A stretch of DNA of 5,492 nt, from the NCBI GenBank assembly GCA_016195045.1, contig JACQAJ010000029.1, positions 1 to 5,492 of the forward strand, written 5' to 3'. The notes below the pieces were generated by a model. It was not told the origin of the DNA. It saw only the letters and a list, made by a program, of their open reading frames with translations, and ran no database searches. This DNA is from Candidatus Azambacteria bacterium (lineage in GTDB: Bacteria; Patescibacteriota; Minisyncoccia; GWC2-36-17; JACQAJ01). Both the position numbers and the translations under genes were made by a program. Positions 1 through 4,505 of the stretch are shown piece after piece; the stretch's first letter is position 1, and every line of letters begins with the position of its first letter.

Positions 1-286
1 TCCAAGGTATATTAGGCGACATTAAAGAAATAACCTTTTCAGTGTGACCGGGAGCCTGACAAGGATGTCGAAAAATATAGGAATAATTCAAAAAAGCTAA
101 TCGTCTCTGCTGACGACAATTGGGACAAATCTTCTGGGGCGGCACTCGTAAAAGACGGTACATTTTAATATCCTCTTCAAAAATATTAAAAGTCTTCTGA
201 CATTCTTGGCAAGTTACCGGACCCGGTTTAGCGGTCCCTAAAATATTGTCTAAAAGCGCATCAAATTTTGGTGTTTTAGCAGACAT
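1..286 (-). CDS. Zinc-ribbon protein of CPR type, N-terminal part (runs off window)
   Basis: An open frame of 95 codons starts at ATG 286-284 and continues past the window's left edge, so the C-terminus is missing. Two cysteine pairs are visible, C26-x2-C29 (CQEC) and C54-x2-C57 (CPNC), followed by QQRRLAFLN (residues 59-67) and a further C76 with H81. The pattern 'CxxC, FxI..D...Y, VPPxxCPxCRxQRRLAFxN, C....IS...P' matches, from memory, a conserved family common in Candidate Phyla Radiation genomes whose function is unknown. The paired cysteines suggest a structural zinc site. No signal peptide or membrane segment is seen in this part. No Shine-Dalgarno precedes the ATG; the frame stays open about 16 codons upstream with TTG codons, but those residues look like the end of the uppS-like remnant, so I chose the ATG. 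Function is not inferred. Confidence 0.75.
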   Translation of the reverse strand, partial: MSAKTPKFDALLDNILGTAKPGPVTCQECQKTFNIFEEDIKMYRLLRVPPQKICPNCRQQRRLAFLNYSYIFRHPCQAPGHTEKVISLMSPNIPW

Positions 287-289
287 AAA

Positions 290-541
290 AATTAGTTTGT
301 AATCTGCCAAGGTTGAACCTCGCAAGATTGAAACCTAAAATTAAATTTTTATCGTATCCATGTTAAATAGAAATGTCTTTAATCTCTGATGGGATTTACC
401 CTAAATGATTATATTTATATTATATTTTCCCCCGTAATTATACAGAGCAACACTAAAATAACCGCCATTTTTCTTTTCTGACCGCTTCTTATCTCCAGTA
501 TTTTCCATCACATCAAGCAGAGTGTTGGCAATACCACTCAA
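290..541 (-). pseudogene. uppS: Probable decayed 3' half of uppS (undecaprenyl diphosphate synthase)
   Basis: No intact gene lies between obg and the zinc-ribbon gene, but three fragments in shifting frames appear in the order expected for UppS. Fragment 1 (541-401, open from a TTG to TAG, 46 codons) contains LLDVMEN, KKNGGYFSVAL and NYGGKYNI, like the family's '..KNN.G..LN.ALNYGGR.EI'. Fragment 2 (about 395-366) reads IPSEIKDISI; after one extra base the next frame reads NMDTIKI (364-344), like 'IT.EDIS.HLDT'. Fragment 3 (about 334-290) is in frame with NMDT and reads SILRGSTLADYKLI, like 'DLLIRTGGE.RLSDFLLW'; N to R spans 15 positions, as from HLDT to the R of IRTGG. Two stops and two frame changes interrupt it, and the N-terminal half (MDGN region) is absent. 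UppS makes the C55 lipid carrier for cell-wall synthesis. Comparison is from memory, without an alignment. Alternatively fragment 1 could be a 46-codon gene. Three TATAAT hexamers (408-413, 419-424, 437-442) lie in the AT-rich part but lack good -35 boxes. Confidence 0.45.
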
Positions 542-542
542 T

Positions 543-1499
543 TTAAAACTCCAGAACAATTTTATTCAAGATTTTTTCCACTTTTTCTAGATCACCCCTC
601 TTTAATAGAGAAATAGTGACTAATTTTTTATTCAACTTCTTGAGAATCACCTCCTGTCTTTTAATTTCCGGATTAGTTCTTAAGTCACTTTTAGTTAATA
701 AAATATATTCCTCTTTCTCGGCTAAAATATCGCTATAACTTTCCAGTTCCTTTCTAATAATTTGATAATCTTTTTTAACGTCTTCTGATTCTGAGGAAAT
801 TAAATGAAATAAAATCGCTGTTCGTTCAATATGTTGCAAAAATTTAATTCCTAAGCCCTTGCCCTTCGAAGCCCCCTCAATTAGTCCCGGAATATCAGCC
901 AGAATTAAATCATGATAGACTCCGAGACTGGGTTCAAGAGTCGTAAAAGGATAATTAGCCACCTTACTTTTTGATCGAGTCAAATTATTAAGCAAGCTTG
1001 ATTTGCCCGCATTAGGCAAACCGATCAAACCCACTTGTGCAATTAATTTTAATTCCAAACGAACTGTAAATCTTTGCCCTAGGGCACCTCTTTTAAACTG
1101 TGTCGGAGTAGTATTGGTTGATGATCTCAGTTTAAAATTTCCCCAACCACCCTGACCACCCCAAGCAATTAAAATTTTTTCTTTAACTTTTAATATTTCT
1201 TTAATCTGGTTAGTTTCCTGAATAGAAATAACCGTCCCCACTGGAACTTTAAAAATTAAATCCTTGCCTCCTGCTCCGTCCCGAAATTGATCACCTCCTT
1301 TTTGGCCATCTGGAGCACTGAAGATTCTTTTATGGGCAAACTGAGCCAGAGAAGTCAAATTAGAGACTCCCTCAAAATAAACATTGCCACCCTGACCCCC
1401 GTCAGCCCCTGTTGGCCCTCGACCAATCTTTCGAAAAGCCACTCTTCCGTCACCACCGTTACCACCTTTAATTGTAATAACCACATTATCGATAAACAT
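543..1499 (-). CDS. obg: GTPase Obg/CgtA, short form
   Basis: A 318-residue Obg-family GTPase, which binds the large ribosomal subunit and acts in its maturation and in stress control. The N-terminal Obg fold (about 1-150) starts MFIDNVVITIKGGNGGDG and has the glycine-rich turns GADGGQGG (31-38) and GGQGGWGN (114-121). The G domain follows: G1 GLPNAGKSS (160-168), switch/G2 FTTLEP (185-190), G3 DIPG (202-205) leading into LIEGASKGKGLG, G4 TKSD (269-272, where NKxD is the general form) and G5 ISL (296-298). It ends just after the G domain, so the C-terminal OCT domain of Bacillus-type Obg (about 430 residues) is absent; many family members lack it. The start is fixed by the conserved MF(I/V)D. 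AGGTGG lies 13 nt upstream, far for a ribosome site. The stop TAA is followed at once by the uppS-like remnant. Confidence 0.97.
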   Translation of the reverse strand: MFIDNVVITIKGGNGGDGRVAFRKIGRGPTGADGGQGGNVYFEGVSNLTSLAQFAHKRIFSAPDGQKGGDQFRDGAGGKDLIFKVPVGTVISIQETNQIKEILKVKEKILIAWGGQGGWGNFKLRSSTNTTPTQFKRGALGQRFTVRLELKLIAQVGLIGLPNAGKSSLLNNLTRSKSKVANYPFTTLEPSLGVYHDLILADIPGLIEGASKGKGLGIKFLQHIERTAILFHLISSESEDVKKDYQIIRKELESYSDILAEKEEYILLTKSDLRTNPEIKRQEVILKKLNKKLVTISLLKRGDLEKVEKILNKIVLEF

Positions 1500-1511
1500 A
1501 AAAGCCGTAAG

Positions 1512-1527
1512 TCCACCTGCTGGCGGA
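1512..1527 (-). repeat. 16-bp GC-rich palindrome in obg leader
   Basis: On the minus strand this reads TCCGCC-AGCA-GGTGGA: a 6-bp stem, with one G-U pair in RNA, and a 4-nt loop, in otherwise AT-rich DNA. It starts 13 nt before the obg ATG and includes the only AGGTGG in the leader, so folding would hide it. Palindromes of this type (TCCGCC..GGCGGA) recur between genes in some CPR genomes as far as I recall, so it may be a dispersed repeat; only one copy is in this window. Confidence 0.5.
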
Positions 1528-1532
1528 TTATA
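1527..1532 (-). promoter_or_regulatory. Possible -10 box for obg
   Basis: A perfect TATAAT on the minus strand overlaps the last base of the palindrome, 28 bp before the obg start. The sequence at 17-bp spacing (TGATTT, 1555-1550) is a poor -35 box and lies in the heptamer repeat. If used, the transcript would begin near 1520, inside the palindrome, with a leader of about 20 nt. An AT-rich region can give TATAAT by chance. Confidence 0.3.
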
Positions 1533-1533
1533 A

Positions 1534-1561
1534 ATTATTCATAAATCATAAATCATTAAAA
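1534..1561. repeat. Heptamer direct repeat (ATAAATC type)
   Basis: Two exact copies of ATAAATC (1541-1547 and 1548-1554) are flanked by degenerate copies (ATTATTC before, ATTAAAA after), with a strict period of 7. The TAAATC core is shared with the longer heptamer repeat at the end of polA (4471-4505). The repeat lies between the possible obg promoter and the upstream structured region. Confidence 0.55.
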
Positions 1562-1609
1562 CTCTATTTTTACTAAACATCCCTGAATAAGATGTTGTCA
1601 TACTCTCAT

Positions 1610-1641
1610 AAACTATGCAAGTAAAATCTAAAACTATGCAA
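1610..1641 (-). repeat. 11-bp direct repeat, 21-bp spacing, upstream of obg
   Basis: AAACTATGCAA occurs at 1610-1620 and 1631-1641, exact copies 21 bp apart, close to two turns of B-DNA. On the minus strand each copy reads TTGCATAGTTT, so each also offers a TTGCAT -35-like hexamer; the upstream one has CATAGT 18 bp downstream as a weak -10. It could be an activator or repressor site for obg, or a chance repeat in AT-rich DNA. Confidence 0.35.
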
Positions 1642-1685
1642 AAATAAAGTAATCTATGTATTTTAAAACAAAAACCCGATCGTTC

Positions 1686-1763
1686 GAGGACTGTCCTCAT
1701 ATTATGAGAGACTGTCGCCAAAAACGCTTTCGTAGCGAAATGGTATTGGGCGACAGTCTCTTA
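1686..1763. repeat. Long hairpin with overlapping alternative stems
   Basis: AGAGACTGTCGCC (1707-1719) pairs perfectly with GGCGACAGTCTCT (1749-1761), 13 bp, extendable to 15 with one G-T pair. The 29-nt loop contains a smaller stem that can form in two ways: CGCT/AGCG (1725-1728, 1734-1737) or TTTCG/CGAAA (1728-1732, 1736-1740). Just to the left, GAGGAC-T-GTCCTC (1686-1698) forms its own hairpin, and CTCAT/ATGAG (1696-1700, 1704-1708) overlaps both. GACTGTC occurs at 1689-1695 and 1710-1716, and either copy can pair with GACAGTC (1752-1758). No T-run follows the long stem on either strand, so it is not an ordinary terminator. Confidence 0.6.
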
Positions 1764-1835
1764 AGAGATTAGATTCTAATTTGATTCCAAAAATTTGAGT
1801 GATTCATATTATGTTCAGTAGCTTGAACACCAATT

Positions 1836-1865
1836 AAAAAACTCGACCTTTCGACCGGGTTTTTT
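1836..1865 (-). terminator. Bidirectional Rho-independent terminator
   Basis: A 10-bp stem, AAAAAACTCG (1836-1845) with CGGGTTTTTT (1856-1865), has one T-G wobble and a 10-nt loop. The A-run on one side and T-run on the other supply a U-tract in both directions. It lies about 35 bp after the stop of the 1900-2244 gene, so it most likely ends the two-gene orphan operon. Confidence 0.75.
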
Positions 1866-1899
1866 CTGACCAATAGGAATCTATTTTAAATAATCGAAA

Positions 1900-2244
1900 T
1901 TAAAGTTTATCAATCTCCTTCAAAGAGTTATCCATGGCGCTAATATATTCTGAATAAAATTTATAATATTTTTCTTTAACAATTTTGGCCATCATTTCTT
2001 TATCAACATATTTTCCATAATAACCAAAAAAGTCTTCGATAGATTTTAATTCTTTCGGAAATGGTTCTTTCTCTTTAAAAGCTGATAATTTCTCTAGCTC
2101 ATCAGCCACCGACATTAAGATTAATTTAGTCAATCGCTCATGATGCTCGGCAATTTTCTCATCGCTAAAACCAATTAATTTCAAAAAGTCATTAATTTTT
2201 TGCAGAGGATTTTCTGTTATCATATTTGAGTTGTTGTTTGTCAT
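1900..2244 (-). CDS. Small helical protein of unknown function (114 aa)
   Basis: I do not recognise this protein. It is soluble-looking, highly charged and probably all helical, with no signal peptide or membrane segment. After a polar start (TNNNSN) it reads NPLQKINDFLKLIGFSDEKI, then a helix LTKLILMSVADELEKL (about 39-54), a Pro-rich turn (EPFPKE), an aromatic-rich part (IEDFFGYYGKYVD) and a last helix with KYYKFYSEY. The 'LIGFSDEKI...L...I...V.DELEKL' part loosely resembles short CPR families such as DUF5663, but this is a weak impression. It begins 12 nt after the stop of the membrane-protein gene, so the two are co-transcribed. No Shine-Dalgarno is present; M8 is an alternative start. 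Its context suggests a partner role with the upstream membrane protein. Confidence 0.75.
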   Translation of the reverse strand: MTNNNSNMITENPLQKINDFLKLIGFSDEKIAEHHERLTKLILMSVADELEKLSAFKEKEPFPKELKSIEDFFGYYGKYVDKEMMAKIVKEKYYKFYSEYISAMDNSLKEIDKL

Positions 2245-2256
2245 AAGATTTATAGT

Positions 2257-2880
2257 TTAATTATTTCCAAGACCTCTTGCCTTATAATAAGCACCAGCTG
2301 CTTCTTCTTGATTACTTTGAGCCCCGGCTAAATCTTTTTCATGTTTTTTTCTTGCGAACCAATTTTGAATTCTGGCTATCGGAGCAGAAGTCATCACCGC
2401 AGCTAAGGCAATTAAACCAGTAATTAGTTGCCCTACCTCACTAGCTAGGGTTATTTTGTTTATATCCACCCCTAAATACTCTGCTGCTCCAACGAGTGAA
2501 GCCGCTCCCATGACCGAAAGAGCTGCGATTGACATATCTCTTTCCTTTCTATCGGATGCTTCCTTCTCTCTTTTATTTTTTTCTGCACCACTGCTAAGGT
2601 CTTGACTTTTTTGTGCTGCCTGTTCATATCTAAGTCCTTCTTGATAAATAAGATTATTCTCTGCTACATCTTTAGCTTTTGACATTGCTTTATAAAGCGA
2701 TACAAGAGCTTCCTGGCTAACTCCTAATTCTTGAGCTTTCTTTTTTAATCCTTCAAAATCTTCTGGTAGCTCAATTTTCTTTTCCGCTCCACCATTCTCT
2801 GGTGTTGAACCATTCTCTGGTGTTGGTTTTTTTTCTTCTAATTGTCCTGCCTCTTGGTCTAAAGGTTTTTCTCTTTCCAT
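2257..2880 (-). CDS. Two-helix membrane protein of unknown function (207 aa)
   Basis: I do not recognise this family. Residues 1-115 are charged and low in complexity: an acidic/Lys-rich start, a duplicated TPENG(S/G) unit (about 20-31), then helical stretches such as EGLKKKAQELGVSQEALVSL and a Lys/Glu-rich region (99-115). Two hydrophobic segments follow, about 116-137 (start MSIAALSVMGAASLVGAA) and 147-170 (VGQLITGLIALAAVM), joined by a short polar link, so a membrane hairpin is likely. Positive residues before the first segment (KNKREK, RKERD) and after the second (RIQNWFARKKHEK) predict both ends on the cytoplasmic side. There is no signal peptide. It is the first gene of its operon, about 103 nt downstream of the predicted start of transcription, with no Shine-Dalgarno before the ATG. 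Confidence 0.8.
   Translation of the reverse strand: MEREKPLDQEAGQLEEKKPTPENGSTPENGGAEKKIELPEDFEGLKKKAQELGVSQEALVSLYKAMSKAKDVAENNLIYQEGLRYEQAAQKSQDLSSGAEKNKREKEASDRKERDMSIAALSVMGAASLVGAAEYLGVDINKITLASEVGQLITGLIALAAVMTSAPIARIQNWFARKKHEKDLAGAQSNQEEAAGAYYKARGLGNN
2791..2826 (-). repeat. In-frame 18-bp tandem duplication
   Basis: Two 18-bp copies (2791-2808 and 2809-2826) differ at one base. They encode PTPENG and STPENG in the linker near the N-terminus of the membrane protein. The length keeps the frame, which fits a recent slippage duplication in a disordered region. Confidence 0.85.
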
Positions 2881-2890
2881 ATTTTTTATT

Positions 2891-2922
2891 TTTCACACAA
2901 ATTACTAAAATTTCATGTGAAA
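2891..2922. promoter_or_regulatory. Inverted repeat in leader of the orphan operon
   Basis: TTTCACA (2891-2897) and TGTGAAA (2916-2922) form a perfect 7-bp inverted repeat with 18 bp between the arms, in the predicted untranslated leader 10-40 bp before the ATG. It could bind a regulator or fold in the mRNA. The arms are short and the DNA is AT-rich, so function is uncertain. Confidence 0.35.
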
Positions 2923-2989
2923 TATTTAAATTTCTTATTTGCTTTAAAAATTTTGATTAAACTCTTCACTGTCACTCTTCACTCTTTCT

Positions 2990-3018
2990 ATAATACCCCA
3001 CCCATATTTCTGTGTCAA
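2990..3018 (-). promoter_or_regulatory. Strong sigma-70-type promoter for the orphan operon
   Basis: On the minus strand a perfect TTGACA (3018-3013) is followed after exactly 17 bp by TATTAT (2995-2990), one base from consensus. Transcription should start near 2983 and read into the 2257-2880 gene. It lies just downstream of abiEii, so it separates the orphan pair from the toxin-antitoxin unit. The first transcribed bases carry a 10-bp direct repeat (ACTCTTCACT on the plus strand, 2961-2970 and 2974-2983). Confidence 0.75.
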
Positions 3019-3049
3019 TGTGAATAACTTTTAACAATAAATGGTTATT

Positions 3050-3754
3050 TTATTTTTCATTTTCTAAGGCTAGTTTTAAAGAGAACAAGACTTCGTCTTT
3101 TAGTTTTATTTTTACCCAGACTTTTTGTTTTTCGGTTAATAATTCACCCATACCAGAAAGTATTTTACTATTATCAAATTTTTCCATTACCAAAATCATC
3201 TTGTTTAAAAATTCTTTATAAGATATTTTCATTCGTTCTTCAATAATTTTCTTGTTAATAGGCCAGTCGTGGGACAAGAAAAACTGGACATCAAAAATAT
3301 CCCGATTAGTCTTACCGATTCTCTCATACAGAGCGCAAAGTTTATGAGCCACCATATCTTCCTTAATCATGACTAACATAGAAATGCCCAAGAACGATCT
3401 TACTTCATATCGAGAACCAAAATGACGACGATTGATTTCCAGCTTAACATTTTGGGCATTAATATCTTTCTGATCATAAGAAAGAAGATAAAAAAGATTG
3501 AATCTTTTTTTTCTTGCTTGTTTCAATGTGCCATAACCTTCAAGAATTGATTTAACACACTCAAACACGTAGTCTTCTTTTTCAGAATCAAGCAAATCAA
3601 AATCTAGATCAATAGAAAAACGATCTAGTCCATAAAAAAGTGTGGCCGCCGTACCGCCCTTGAATCCTAAAATTGAGCTAATATGGGAATCCGTATAAAT
3701 ATCTTTAAGAATTTTCACTAAAATATTTTTATGTTTTGTTATATCGAGAGTCAT
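3050..3754 (-). CDS. abiEii: AbiEii-family nucleotidyltransferase toxin
   Basis: The toxin of an AbiE type IV toxin-antitoxin system, 234 residues. The family has the DNA polymerase beta-type nucleotidyltransferase fold and causes growth arrest or abortive phage infection. The signature is intact: KGGTAATLF (32-40) with R45, S47, and D49-x-D51 in RFSIDLDFD, the presumed metal-binding aspartates. It is followed by VKLEIN (103-108) as the likely third acidic strand, and by KEDMVAHKLCAL (131-142) with RDIFDVQFFL (151-160), the conserved lysine and RDxxD part of the AbiEii/DUF1814 family. Nothing essential looks missing, so the toxin is probably active. It starts 7 nt after the antitoxin stop, as usual for a translationally coupled pair, without a visible Shine-Dalgarno. 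No clear terminator follows. The nucleotide and target used are not known from the sequence. Confidence 0.9.
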   Translation of the reverse strand: MTLDITKHKNILVKILKDIYTDSHISSILGFKGGTAATLFYGLDRFSIDLDFDLLDSEKEDYVFECVKSILEGYGTLKQARKKRFNLFYLLSYDQKDINAQNVKLEINRRHFGSRYEVRSFLGISMLVMIKEDMVAHKLCALYERIGKTNRDIFDVQFFLSHDWPINKKIIEERMKISYKEFLNKMILVMEKFDNSKILSGMGELLTEKQKVWVKIKLKDEVLFSLKLALENEK

Positions 3755-3761
3755 ATTTAAT

Positions 3762-4352
3762 TCATTTTAAAGACTCTTTCTTAAATGATTCATAATACAT
3801 TTTTACTATCTTGGTCATGCGTTTATTGCCACCGTAAATAGGGAGAATTTCATAAACTTTTTTCCAATTTAAAACCGACAAATTATCAAAATGATAATCT
3901 TTATTTAAATAAAGGACATCCAAAAAAGCTCTTTCTGGAGAAGCGATACTATAATTATCTCTCGAATCTATGCCAGCTTGATTAGTAAGAATAGTATCCT
4001 TAATCTTTTTATAGGAATATTTCTGGCCATCGCACTCGATTTCTTTGGTAGTATATGAGACAACAAAGATCTGACCATATAATTGAAAAGTAATACCAGC
4101 GGCGCCTAAAACTGTCTCAAAACTAATATATGATGGGGTATAAATTTTCGTCGCCAACTCGTACCGATCATAATCCTTATCTTTAGAGTAGATACCACGC
4201 CGCACGGTATTCATTTTACCCGCTTTAACATAACGATAAATTTTCTTTTTGACGAAATTAACATCAGGTTTTCTCCAGAACAAAATAAGATCTTTGAAGG
4301 TAAAAATAGTTTTCTTTGATCTCATTAAATCCAAAAGGTAATCTTTTTCCAT
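3762..4352 (-). CDS. abiEi: AbiEi-family antitoxin and autorepressor
   Basis: The antitoxin of the AbiE pair, 196 residues, close to family size. An N-terminal winged-helix part (about 1-57) reads TFKDLILFW, then VKKKIYRYVKAGKM, and ends in the wing-like RRGIYSKDK (51-59). The C-terminal part has the family's ELATKIYTPSYISFETVLGA (65-84), an aromatic/beta stretch QLYGQIFVVSYTT, and ASPERAFLDVLYL (137-149). In this family the C-terminal domain gives immunity to the toxin without stable binding of it (type IV), and the winged helix represses the operon by binding inverted repeats at the promoter. Two such repeats are present upstream. The order antitoxin then toxin is the usual one. It ends in TGA. 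The ATG has no Shine-Dalgarno; MEKDYLLDLM is a normal family start. Confidence 0.88.
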   Translation of the reverse strand: MEKDYLLDLMRSKKTIFTFKDLILFWRKPDVNFVKKKIYRYVKAGKMNTVRRGIYSKDKDYDRYELATKIYTPSYISFETVLGAAGITFQLYGQIFVVSYTTKEIECDGQKYSYKKIKDTILTNQAGIDSRDNYSIASPERAFLDVLYLNKDYHFDNLSVLNWKKVYEILPIYGGNKRMTKIVKMYYESFKKESLK

Positions 4353-4374
4353 AAAGTAAAATTTATTATCTATT

Positions 4375-4394
4375 GGTACCCTAATTGGGGTACC
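4375..4394. promoter_or_regulatory. Inverted repeat, likely AbiEi operator (site 2)
   Basis: GGTACCC (4375-4381) and GGGTACC (4388-4394) form a perfect 7-bp inverted repeat around a 6-bp centre. It lies 23-42 bp before the abiEi start and about +11 to +30 from the predicted start of transcription. Its GC-rich arms stand out in an AT-rich gap. Studied AbiEi proteins bind inverted repeats in their own promoter, so an operator is the natural reading; as RNA it would also form a hairpin in the leader. Confidence 0.6.
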
Positions 4395-4404
4395 TTTAGT
4401 TCAA

Positions 4405-4434
4405 ATTGTATAGTATATCGCTAATAAATACAAT
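4405..4434. promoter_or_regulatory. Inverted repeat over the abiE promoter (site 1)
   Basis: ATTGTAT (4405-4411) and ATACAAT (4428-4434) are perfect 7-bp inverted arms with 16 bp between them. The arms abut the -10 box on one side and the -35 box on the other, so a bound dimer would cover the whole core promoter. The sequence differs from site 2, so both need not bind the same protein. Confidence 0.4.
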
Positions 4435-4440
4435 GGGCAA
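4412..4440 (-). promoter_or_regulatory. Promoter of abiEi-abiEii
   Basis: On the minus strand TTGCCC (4440-4435) is followed after 17 bp by TATACT (4417-4412), 4/6 and 5/6 matches to the sigma-70 boxes. The predicted start is near 4405, giving a leader of about 53 nt to the abiEi ATG. Confidence 0.6.
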
Positions 4441-4470
4441 TGATTACACATGACAGATAAGGGGGTTACA

Positions 4471-4505
4471 TAAATCTAAAATCTTAAATCTTAAATCTAA
4501 AATCC
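4471..4505. repeat. Five-copy heptamer repeat overlapping the end of polA
   Basis: Five consecutive 7-bp units, TAAATCT, AAAATCT, TAAATCT, TAAATCT and AAAATCC, run without a break, followed by a partial CAAAT. The last units lie inside polA and supply its TAG stop (4499-4497) and final codons. The TAAATC core recurs in the heptamer repeat upstream of obg. Repeats of this kind occur between genes in CPR genomes as far as I recall; function unknown. Confidence 0.7.

Larger units (their letters stand above)
1670..1865. other. 196-bp gene-free segment bounded by 13-bp inverted repeats
   Basis: AAAAACCCGATCG at 1670-1682 is the reverse complement of 1853-1865 (CGACCGGGTTTTT) at 12 of 13 positions; the single mismatch becomes a G-U pair in minus-strand RNA. 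Inside lie the hairpins at 1686-1698, 1705-1763 and 1812-1829 (TGTTCA/TGAACA, 6-nt loop). The right arm is also part of the terminator at 1836-1865. No coding frame here is convincing and no target-site duplication is visible outside the arms (ttttaaaac on the left, ctgaccaat on the right). It may be a miniature inverted-repeat element, a structured RNA, or two unrelated terminator-like sites. Together with the leader repeats it accounts for most of the gene-free 1500-1899 stretch. Confidence 0.4.

Noticed and set aside
310..320. AGGTTGAACCT palindrome as an operator or tRNA T-arm
   Set aside because: Short arms, no other tRNA parts nearby, and the bases are better explained as part of the uppS-like remnant.
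1287..1544. 85-codon open frame on the plus strand
   Set aside because: It is the antisense shadow of the N-terminal half of obg, with low-complexity, Thr/Ser-rich content and no family features.
1539..1721. 60-codon open frame on the minus strand upstream of obg
   Set aside because: It starts at a TTG inside the long hairpin, runs through the direct repeat and ends in the heptamer repeat; no protein features and no ribosome site.
1670..1865. tRNA, tmRNA, SRP RNA or CRISPR array in the structured gap
   Set aside because: No T-loop GGTTCGAAT-type arm with a matching acceptor, no SRP GGAAG/AGCAGCC core, and no regularly spaced repeats with unique spacers.
3023..3049. AATAAC/GTTATT inverted repeat after abiEii as a terminator
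   Set aside because: Only six A/T-rich pairs, a 15-nt loop, overlap with the abiEii stop region, and no T-run downstream on the minus strand.
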